Source: an uncultured Centipeda sp. (GTDB taxonomy: Bacteria > Bacillota > Negativicutes > Selenomonadales > Selenomonadaceae). From it: a stretch of 64,000 nt of DNA. Where the stretch lies: assembly GCA_905372865.1 (NCBI GenBank), contig CAJPQT010000011.1, forward strand, positions 14,818-78,817. Reading direction: 5' to 3'. Within the stretch, counting starts at the first letter, position 1; each line of letters opens with the position of its first letter. Made by a program: the position numbers and the translations under genes. The notes below the pieces were generated by a model. The model did no database searches. It was given only the letters and a program-made list of their open reading frames with translations, and had not been told where the DNA came from. Below are positions 58,265 to 64,000 of the stretch, one piece after another.

Positions 58265-59056
58265 TTAATCATCCTCCCACTCATCACCTGCATTTGAAGC
58301 AGGGGTTACAACGGAATTGTCGGCCGACGAACGAATCCAGAAAATGATCATGGCAATCGCAAAAGCACAAGAAACAATTCCAATCATGTTCAAATCTTTT
58401 CCGACAAATGCCGCAGGGACGAAACCTAGGATAAAATATGGGGCCAAACTTCTTTCCATGATAATATTCAAAAGAAGTGCGAAACCTACGCAAGGAAGCA
58501 TGACTGATACGGCTTTGAGGCCGTTGTTTGCCCAATCCGGCAAGGAGCTGACAATGATGTTGATTGCATCGTTTCCAAAGTACATTGCCACGGTTGTAAG
58601 TACGAAATACATCGTAAAGTCGCAAATTCCGACGAGGTAATGATAGAATGAAATGGAGCCGAATTTTTCATGATCAATATCAGCTTCGACTTTTGCCATA
58701 AATCCTGAATAACCAGTCATGAGCAATGATGCCAAGAACTGCATCAGGATGGAAACTGGAATACCGAACATGATTGCAGTTTCGATTCCAGCGCCCGAGA
58801 CAATCGCAGCTGCTGCACCGATTGCGCCGCCAGTACCAATGTCAAGCTGCGCTGTAGGCCCTATATTGACTGCGCCCATCCACATCAGCTGAAGTTGTGC
58901 ACCGATAATCAAGCCTTTCTCAACATCACCGAGAATCAGTCCGACCAAGAATCCAGTGACAATGGGTTCGCGAAGCTTTGATTCGCCGAACCAGCCTCCC
59001 TCGATCTTCGTCAGTGCGGCCACACACCCGATTAATACAGCCTGTAATAACGTCAT
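58265..59056 (-). CDS. Mannose-family PTS EIIC component
   Basis: A 263-residue polytopic membrane protein with the EIIC segments 'GLILGDVEKGLIIGAQLQLMWMG' and 'NIGPTAQLDIGTGGAIGAA' (shown in part). It binds and translocates the sugar. The ATG at 59056 follows GAAGGAGGAG; the frame extends in silico to 59224 but that part lies across the promoter and operator and is rejected. First gene of the operon. Confidence 0.93.
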   Translation of the reverse strand: MTLLQAVLIGCVAALTKIEGGWFGESKLREPIVTGFLVGLILGDVEKGLIIGAQLQLMWMGAVNIGPTAQLDIGTGGAIGAAAAIVSGAGIETAIMFGIPVSILMQFLASLLMTGYSGFMAKVEADIDHEKFGSISFYHYLVGICDFTMYFVLTTVAMYFGNDAINIIVSSLPDWANNGLKAVSVMLPCVGFALLLNIIMERSLAPYFILGFVPAAFVGKDLNMIGIVSCAFAIAMIIFWIRSSADNSVVTPASNAGDEWEDD

Positions 59057-59070
59057 GATCTCTCCTCCTT

Positions 59071-59103
59071 CAACAAGTGGTACACCATATATACCACTTG
59101 TTG
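59071..59103. promoter_or_regulatory. Operator of the PTS operon (GntR-type)
   Basis: CAACAAGTGGTA (59071-59082), nine bases, TACCACTTGTTG (59092-59103): a perfect 12-bp inverted repeat just downstream of the promoter. The GTGGT/ACCAC half-sites recall those of NagR/DasR-type GntR regulators but with a wider spacer. The GntR protein at 59568 is the natural ligand (inferred). Confidence 0.75.
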
Positions 59104-59105
59104 AT

Positions 59106-59134
59106 AAAATACCACATAAATCAGAATTTATCAA
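59106..59134 (-). promoter_or_regulatory. Promoter of the PTS operon
   Basis: On the minus strand TTGATA (59134-59129), 17-base spacer, TATTTT (59111-59106). The operator covers the start point. Confidence 0.6.
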
Positions 59135-59396
59135 GTGATTTCTTGCTATTTTTAGACTATTTTCCATATATTGTTTTTTAGGTGCTGTATCGTATAACAA
59201 ACAGAGGCTGTTGTACAAGGGCAAAATAGTTTTCGCATCATAGCCATCTTCATAGAATAGAGCAATCTCAAAACGACAGAGGAAACGTCTCTCAGAACAG
59301 TGAAAAAATGGGACACGAATAAAGACGGCTTATGTATCCGTGCATGTTCGTCTCCCCTTTTCGTTGTTATTTTACTTACTGTACTCTTATTTTAGG
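59135..59396. other. Gene-free stretch between the PTS promoter and the gntR terminator
   Basis: About 260 bases of AT-rich sequence with no supported ORF. A fragment AGGCTGTTGTACAA near 59206 resembles the hairpin arms at 54313 and 59449. Confidence 0.4.
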
Positions 59397-59432
59397 TTGG
59401 CAGCCGATCTTTGAATATGCTGGCTGCTGTAT
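59397..59432 (+). terminator. Hairpin with T tail on the plus strand
   Basis: GGCAGCC and GGCTGCTG pair across an AT-rich loop and are followed by TATTTTT. No plus-strand gene upstream is known, so its purpose is unclear. Confidence 0.4.
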
Positions 59433-59448
59433 TTTTACACAAAAATAA

Positions 59449-59479
59449 GGCTGCTGTACGTTTGTTTCGTGCAACAGCC
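59449..59479 (-). terminator. Terminator of the gntR gene
   Basis: GGCTGCTGTACG with CGTGCAACAGCC (two imperfect pairs). On the minus strand it is followed by a TTATTTTT tract. Confidence 0.6.
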
Positions 59480-59567
59480 CCTTTCAAATCAAATTTCTTG
59501 AAGGTGCTACATTTTACGAGAGATTCTAAAATTTTGCTGCATGTCGAAAATACTTCTAACAAACACT

Positions 59568-60299
59568 TTATTCACCCAAATAAATGTTTGTGACGAATTT
59601 AAATTTTGTATATTGAGGATGATGAAATGAAATCGTATACTCGACGAGCTTCTGCTGATCGCTGTATCCGTAATAATTAAATAATAGAAACTTTTTCCCC
59701 TTTGGTACCTTCATGATTTCCATGTATTCGTCCGGTAGTGGCGCGATTCGCAAGTAGGAAGTCATTGTTTGAGGGCGGTACCCTCGATCCTGCATATACG
59801 CGTACAGGGATCCTTTCTGAAAATCGAAACATTCTGCATCGTTAAACAAACTGCATGGGAGATAATGTTTTTGCATGGCATAAGGAGTATCATTTATCAG
59901 AGCCATTCGGATGATTTCATAAACGCTATTCTCGTTTGGAAAAGCGATCTTCACTTCATCTTTCGGTTTAACTCTCTGCATTGACAGTACAACTCTTGAC
60001 GATCTCATTCCCTTTTGGCGGATCTGCATGGTTAAAGATAAGATATCGTTCTGGTCTCCCAAAAAAATTGCATCGTTGTTTTTTGGCAGACTCTTTACAT
60101 ATGTTCCGCTGCCACGTATGGATTCCAAAACCCCTTCATTCTCCAAAAACTTTAGTGCCTTCCGAACCGTCATACGACTTATGTTATATTTTTTGGACAT
60201 ATCGCGTTCGGATTCGAGCTTATCACCAACAGCAAGCTCTCCCGAAAGTATTTTTCTTTTTATACTGTCCATCAATTGTCGGTATATTGACTTTATCAT
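59568..60299 (-). CDS. GntR-family (HutC/UTRA subfamily) transcriptional regulator
   Basis: A 243-residue repressor. Residues 1-70 form the winged helix ('IKRKILSGELAVGDKLESERDMSKKYNISRMTVRKAL' in part, 'GVLESIRGSGTYV'); residues about 90-240 are a UTRA effector domain. It likely senses a phosphorylated sugar imported by the PTS and binds the 12-bp dyad at 59071. Its ATG overlaps the stop of the UTRA-only gene (ATGA), so both are translated together. Confidence 0.92.
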   Translation of the reverse strand: MIKSIYRQLMDSIKRKILSGELAVGDKLESERDMSKKYNISRMTVRKALKFLENEGVLESIRGSGTYVKSLPKNNDAIFLGDQNDILSLTMQIRQKGMRSSRVVLSMQRVKPKDEVKIAFPNENSVYEIIRMALINDTPYAMQKHYLPCSLFNDAECFDFQKGSLYAYMQDRGYRPQTMTSYLRIAPLPDEYMEIMKVPKGKKFLLFNYYGYSDQQKLVEYTISFHHPQYTKFKFVTNIYLGE

Positions 60300-60811
60300 A
60301 ATCTTGAAGCGCTCCTAAATCTGTAGAATTCCAAGTCGCTGGATATCTCGAAATACTCGAACGGCCTGTTATCCTCCTTTATACTTACGCCCTTGATCAA
60401 CATGATTTCTTGGTCATTCTCGTTTAGCTGTAAAAGCTTGCGTTCTTCGTCATCGGCTTCAACAATCAATATTTCCTGTTCCGACCGAAGCTTACGGATG
60501 CCTTTATGCTTATATACCTCAGAAAAAAACGAGATGTTATTAAAATCTATAGTTTCCATGCCACGCACCTCGTCGAGGTTAAAATAATTATTTTCAACAG
60601 AACGCGGTTCTCCTTCAACAATGCGCAACCTCTTTAGATAGAATAGCTTGCTCGCCAAGGGGAGCTCAAGTTGTGTAGCGATGTAAGAATTTGCTTCAAT
60701 GATTTTTTGCTCCAACACCTTGTTTATCAAAGCTAGATTTTGAGCTCGTATAATATCTGTAATGGAGCAGCATTTGTCAAACTCTCGTATAATATATGGT
60801 CTATCTTCCAT
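60296..60811 (-). CDS. UTRA-only protein (effector domain without DNA-binding domain)
   Basis: A 171-residue protein consisting almost entirely of a UTRA-like domain: 'SYIATQLELPLASKLFYLKRLRIVEGEPRSVENNYF' (in part), 'GIRKLRSEQEILIVEADDEERKLLQL' and 'PFEYFEISSDLEFYRFR'. No winged helix is encoded upstream in any frame that I can see. The ATG at 60811 has GAGGG seven bases upstream; 60892 is too far. It overlaps the complete GntR gene. It may modulate the full regulator by heterodimer formation or sugar binding, or be a truncated paralogue. Confidence 0.75.
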   Translation of the reverse strand: MEDRPYIIREFDKCCSITDIIRAQNLALINKVLEQKIIEANSYIATQLELPLASKLFYLKRLRIVEGEPRSVENNYFNLDEVRGMETIDFNNISFFSEVYKHKGIRKLRSEQEILIVEADDEERKLLQLNENDQEIMLIKGVSIKEDNRPFEYFEISSDLEFYRFRSASRL

Positions 60812-60856
60812 TTTGTAACCCTCAAAAAAATAATTACAACAATAGAGTATAAGTGT

Positions 60857-60871
60857 ATACCAATTCGGTAT
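60857..60871. promoter_or_regulatory. Palindrome ATACC-AATTC-GGTAT upstream of the UTRA-gntR pair
   Basis: A 15-bp dyad 46 bases upstream of the UTRA-only start. The GGTAT/ATACC halves resemble the inner part of the PTS operator, suggesting autoregulation. Confidence 0.45.
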
Positions 60872-61241
60872 GATAAGCAAGCTTTCTGACATATAAGCAA
60901 AATAGAAATTTTCGTATTCGTGTACTTAGAATAGCATATCAATTGAGATGACAGAGACGTTTTGAAGGCGCGAGGCGAAGGAATTCAGTCTCTTGATCGT
61001 CTCCATCAACGCACGGAAACAATCTCTTTGCGGAGAACAAAATCATCTTTAACGAGTGCAAGAAAAAGATATGTGAAGAGGGGTGAAGTTAGGTAGGGGG
61101 GATCAATCAGCTGTTGTTCATGTTAAGAAGCTCCCCAAATTCATATAACCTCGAGAGGTTCCCTATATATGTTTTCTGACGAGATGTTCTCCATCTTTCC
61201 GATACTGTCGGACGAGGTATGTCAGCTTGATTGAACAGAAA
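60872..61241. other. Gene-free stretch upstream of the regulator pair
   Basis: About 370 bases in which I see no supported gene, repeat or RNA. It may contain decayed coding sequence, but no family is recognisable. Confidence 0.4.
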
Positions 61242-61279
61242 ATCCCCCGCAGCAGAACAACATCTCTGCTGCGGGGGAT
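61242..61279. terminator. Terminator of the MetE-like gene
   Basis: A perfect 15-bp stem ATCCCCCGCAGCAGA / TCTGCTGCGGGGGAT, followed by TTTT on the minus strand. Confidence 0.85.
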
Positions 61280-61320
61280 ACCTTTTTGCCTCTCGGCCTT
61301 GTTGAATTTAATAGCAAGGC

Positions 61321-62433
61321 TCACTTCCAGACGGATTCTGCGATCTCTTTGATGAAGCGCAGCTTGTTCCACTGCTCTTCCTCCGTCAGGATGTTGCCCT
61401 CCTCGGTCGAGGAGAAGCCGCACTGTGGGCTGAGACAGAGCTGATCGAGCGGGACGTGCTTTGCCGCCTCATGGATGCGTGCGACAATGTCCTCGCGCTT
61501 TTCGAGCGTACCCGATTTCGAGGTAACCAGTCCGAGTACGACGCGCTGATCCTGGATGTGATCGAGCGGGGCAAATCCGCCCGCGCGGTCGGAGTCGTAT
61601 TCGAGAAAGAAGCCGTCGACTCTGCAGCCGCCGAAGAGAATCTCCGCGACGGGCTCGTAGCCGCCTGAGGAGAACCATGTCGAGCGGAAATTGCCGCGGC
61701 AGATGTGCATGGTGATCGTCATGTCCGCGGGCTTTGCCTCCAGTGCACGGTTGATCATCGCGACGTAGGCGCGCTCGATGCGGTCGAGGTCGAAGCCGCG
61801 CGCCTCGTACGCTGCACGCTTCTCCGGATCACAGAACTCGCCCCAGGATGTGTCATCGAGCTGCAGATAGCGGCAGCCCGCCTCGTAGAAAGAACGGATT
61901 GCCTTCTGATAGGCGAGTGCGATGTCCTCAAAGAGCGCATCCTCATTCTCGTAGCGCGGAATCGGCGCGTAGTCCGTCGCACGCACGCAGCAGATGAGGT
62001 GCAGCATACTGGGCGAGGGGATTGTCATCTTTGCGACGGCATCCCCTGCGAGATCGTTCAAAAACCGGAAGTGGTCGAGGAACGGATGCGCTCCGAAGTC
62101 CACCTTGTCCACAATTTTTACCGTTGCCGCCTTTGGCTGTGCGCCCTTGAACGCGACCGACCAATGCGCGGCACCGATCTCCTCCACGCCGCCGAGTGCC
62201 GCGAGAAAGTCGAGGTGCCAGTAGCGGCGGCGGAACTCCCCGTCTGTGACGGCACAGAGCCCGACTTCCTTTTCCTTTGCGACGAGATCGCGAATCGCCG
62301 CGTCCTCTGCCCGGCGCAGATCTTCTGCTGTGGCATTCCCGTTTGCAAATGCCTCACGCATCTTCATGAGAGCAGCGGGGCGCAGAAAACTTCCGACGAT
62401 ATCATAGCGGAATGGTGCCTTTGTATTGCTCAT
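61321..62433 (-). CDS. MetE C-terminal-like methyltransferase (YxjG/YxjH-type)
   Basis: A 370-residue protein of the cobalamin-independent methionine synthase catalytic fold: 'RYDIVGSFLRP' start, 'VTDGEFRRRYWHLDF', 'YLQLDDTSWGEF', 'MHICRGN' and 'CLSPQCGFSS'. These supply the His/Glu/Cys/Cys zinc ligands of the family. Without the N-terminal MetE half it probably transfers a methyl group to homocysteine from a donor other than methyl-tetrahydrofolate polyglutamate, or serves methionine salvage. The ATG at 62433 follows GGGGGAA. It is monocistronic with a terminator. Confidence 0.88.
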   Translation of the reverse strand: MSNTKAPFRYDIVGSFLRPAALMKMREAFANGNATAEDLRRAEDAAIRDLVAKEKEVGLCAVTDGEFRRRYWHLDFLAALGGVEEIGAAHWSVAFKGAQPKAATVKIVDKVDFGAHPFLDHFRFLNDLAGDAVAKMTIPSPSMLHLICCVRATDYAPIPRYENEDALFEDIALAYQKAIRSFYEAGCRYLQLDDTSWGEFCDPEKRAAYEARGFDLDRIERAYVAMINRALEAKPADMTITMHICRGNFRSTWFSSGGYEPVAEILFGGCRVDGFFLEYDSDRAGGFAPLDHIQDQRVVLGLVTSKSGTLEKREDIVARIHEAAKHVPLDQLCLSPQCGFSSTEEGNILTEEEQWNKLRFIKEIAESVWK

Positions 62434-62522
62434 TGAAATTCCCCCTGTTGTATTATTCTATTTGCGTTATTATAACATAGAATCTCATTTTGGAAATGTT
62501 TCTCAAGTCACAAATACCACAG

Positions 62523-62556
62523 AAAAAGCAGCTTGTCCGAAAACAAGCTGCTTTTT
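62523..62556. terminator. Terminator of the nagE-type gene
   Basis: AAAAAGCAGCTTGT pairs with ACAAGCTGCTTTTT around a short loop; it works on both strands. Confidence 0.9.
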
Positions 62557-62571
62557 GGTGAAACGTAAATA

Positions 62572-64000
62572 TCAGAACTTGGCAACCGGATCGAGTGCCG
62601 CGACTTCGCCTGTGGCGGTCATCTCGATGCTTGTGCCCTCGGGCAGTCCTGTGAAGATCACAAGGCAGGCATCGGATTTCGCATGTTCACGAATGTAGTC
62701 GATGTCGAACTCCATGAGCTTGTCGCCCTTCTTCACCTGCTGCCCCGACTCGACAAAGACCTCGAAGCCCTGTCCGCCGAGCGCGACCGTATCCACACCG
62801 ATGTGGAGCAGGTACTCCGTGCCGTCCGCGCTCTTCATGCCGATGGCGTGCTTCGTGTCAAAGACAAAGACCACCTCACCGTCGGCGGGCGCAAGCACCT
62901 CGCCTTTGCTTGGATAGATAAAGAAGCCGTCGCCCATCATCTTGCTCGCAAACGCCTCGTCGGGTGCCTCCGTGATCGGATGCACTGTGCCCGTAACGGG
63001 GCTGCAAAGGGTGTGCTGCTCACCTGCGGGGGCCGCTGCCGCTGTTTCTGCAGCGGCGAGATGTTTCTCGACGGGAGCTGCGGCAGGGGCATCGTCCTCC
63101 GGCTCGACCTCGGGTGCTGTCTCAAGATAGGTCTCAAGGTTCGACTTGATGACGGCGACCTGCGGCCCGTAGATGACCTGCACGCCCGTGCCCTTTACGA
63201 TCACGCCGACCGCGCCCGTCGCCTTGAGCAGTTTTTCGTTTACAAGAGAGGAATCTGCGACCGAGCACCGCAGACGCGTTGCGCAACAGTCGACGGACGT
63301 GATGTTGCGCTTGCTGCCAAGCCCGCGTGCAATCGCTGCGCTCTTTGCGTCACCCGACGCACCGCCGTCCGAGCCGGCCGCACCCTCACGTGCCTTGTAG
63401 TCCGCCTTTGTGAAGAGCTTCGTCTCCTCGTCGTCGTCCTCGCGGCCCGGCGTCTTGAAGCCGAAGTGCTGAATCATCCAGCGGAAGATGAAGTAGTAGA
63501 GGAAGAAGTAGATCACGCCGACGGGGATGACGTACATCCAGTTCGTCTTTGCCTCACCCTGAAGGATACCGAAGATGAAGAAATCGAGAAGACCGCCGGA
63601 GAACGTAAGTCCAACGGCGATGTTCAGCATGTGTGCAATCATGTACGCCGCGCCCGCGAGTACGACCTGCACCGCAAAGAGCGCGGGTGCAACGAAGAGG
63701 AACGAGAACTCGATCGGCTCCGTGATGCCCGTGAGCATACAGGTGAGTGCCGCCGAGAGGAGCAGACCGCCCGCGACCTTCTTCTTTTCGGGACGCGCAC
63801 AGTGGTACATGGCGAGTGCCGCGCCCGGCAGACCGAAGATCATAAAGATGAACTCGCCCGAGAAATACCGCGTCGCGTCTGCGCTGAAATGCGCGACGTT
63901 CGGCGAGGCGAGCTGCGCGAAGAAGATGTTCTGACCGCCCTGGATGAGCTGACCGTCGATCATCATCGAGCCGCCGACGCCCGTCTGCCAGAACGGCAGA
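62572..64000 (-). CDS. nagE: PTS transporter EIICBA, N-acetylglucosamine type (N-terminus outside window)
   Basis: The frame runs off the window end, so the gene is 5' truncated; the last bases encode PFWQTGVGGSMMIDGQ. The visible 475 residues contain part of the EIIC channel ('GLPGAALAMYH', 'LTGITEPIEFSFLFVAP'), an EIIB domain with the phospho-cysteine in VDCCATRLR, a Pro/Ala linker, and a full glucose-type EIIA domain ('GDGFFIYPSKGEVLAPADG', active His in LLHIGVDTV). Order C-B-A matches NagE. It imports and phosphorylates N-acetylglucosamine or glucose. Confidence 0.93.
   Translation of the reverse strand, partial: LPFWQTGVGGSMMIDGQLIQGGQNIFFAQLASPNVAHFSADATRYFSGEFIFMIFGLPGAALAMYHCARPEKKKVAGGLLLSAALTCMLTGITEPIEFSFLFVAPALFAVQVVLAGAAYMIAHMLNIAVGLTFSGGLLDFFIFGILQGEAKTNWMYVIPVGVIYFFLYYFIFRWMIQHFGFKTPGREDDDEETKLFTKADYKAREGAAGSDGGASGDAKSAAIARGLGSKRNITSVDCCATRLRCSVADSSLVNEKLLKATGAVGVIVKGTGVQVIYGPQVAVIKSNLETYLETAPEVEPEDDAPAAAPVEKHLAAAETAAAAPAGEQHTLCSPVTGTVHPITEAPDEAFASKMMGDGFFIYPSKGEVLAPADGEVVFVFDTKHAIGMKSADGTEYLLHIGVDTVALGGQGFEVFVESGQQVKKGDKLMEFDIDYIREHAKSDACLVIFTGLPEGTSIEMTATGEVAALDPVAKF

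Noticed and set aside
59057..59224. Longer EIIC start at 59224
   Set aside because: The extension covers the PTS promoter and operator, and the ATG at 59056 has GAAGGAGGAG.
61163..61423. Minus-strand frame with 'LTYLVRQYRKDGEHLV' as a transposase remnant
   Set aside because: It crosses the MetE-like terminator and no transposase family can be recognised.
1..64000. CRISPR arrays, rRNA operons, intact transposases or integrases
   Set aside because: I searched by eye and saw none; the only repeated units are R1 and R2 and the tandem gene duplications.

Overview
The window looks like the chromosome of a diderm Firmicute (Negativicutes), most like Selenomonas or Centipeda. Firmicute-style genes (a PASTA-domain penicillin-binding protein, GntR/mannose-type PTS operons, strong AGGAGG ribosome sites) sit beside a full outer-membrane toolkit: TolC, TamB, BamA, OmpH/Skp proteins, LpxD, an LpxL-like acyltransferase, ArnT-like and GT2 glycosyltransferases, a PagL-like lipid A deacylase, and an Mla system whose MCE protein carries its own beta-barrel. 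Codon use is mostly GC-rich. The taxon is inferred from gene content; no 16S gene is present.

Layout. 1-3.2 kb: end of a membrane formate dehydrogenase operon (alpha subunit, FdhE, Fe-S subunit, cytochrome b). 3.3-5.3 kb: PBP. 5.4-13.5 kb: sulfur and amino-acid block with cysK, a MalY/PatB lyase, a cystathionine gamma-synthase-like enzyme, and divergently a UroD-fold methyltransferase-like gene with a polar amino-acid ABC importer. cysK and the methyltransferase operon share the operator-like dyad AAACAT-N11-ATGTTT. 13.6-17.3 kb: accessory genes (coiled-coil protein, RelBE-type module, cupin, Cys-rich peptide, DUF134-NifX fusion). 17.4-19.8 kb: flavodoxin and HutW-type anaerobic heme degradation. 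20-25 kb: mutY, a small nuclease-like gene, a structured RNA with terminator, serS, ubiX, pagL-like, rnhA. 25.2-28.1 kb: mlaE-mlaF-mlaD. 28.1-28.6 kb: brnTA. 28.7-29.4 kb: enoyl-CoA hydratase.

29.6-47.2 kb is a long forward envelope-biogenesis cluster: tolC, tamB, a sigma factor, a membrane protein, bamA, an unrecognised secreted protein, two lipid-linked sugar transferases, a lipoprotein, three OmpH-like proteins, lpxD and an LpxL-like gene. It faces an FtsA-like actin-family ATPase with two N-terminal AT-hooks on the minus strand, preceded by a 6S-like RNA candidate. Then come dhaL, gltX, tRNA-Glu, a TauE exporter and two rhodanese lipoproteins. 54.3-61 kb is an AT-richer island on the minus strand: a mannose-family PTS with a SIS-domain enzyme and a NagB-like deaminase, preceded by a GntR/UTRA regulator and a UTRA-only protein. 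61.3-64 kb: a MetE-like protein and a truncated nagE-type PTS transporter.

Two families of long palindromic repeats (R1: 7.7, 9.1 and 25.1 kb; R2: 14.4, 19.8 and 57.3 kb; about 160 bp each) are scattered between genes. Their paired arms differ between copies in a compensatory way. They are the structure that ordinary gene annotation leaves unexplained.
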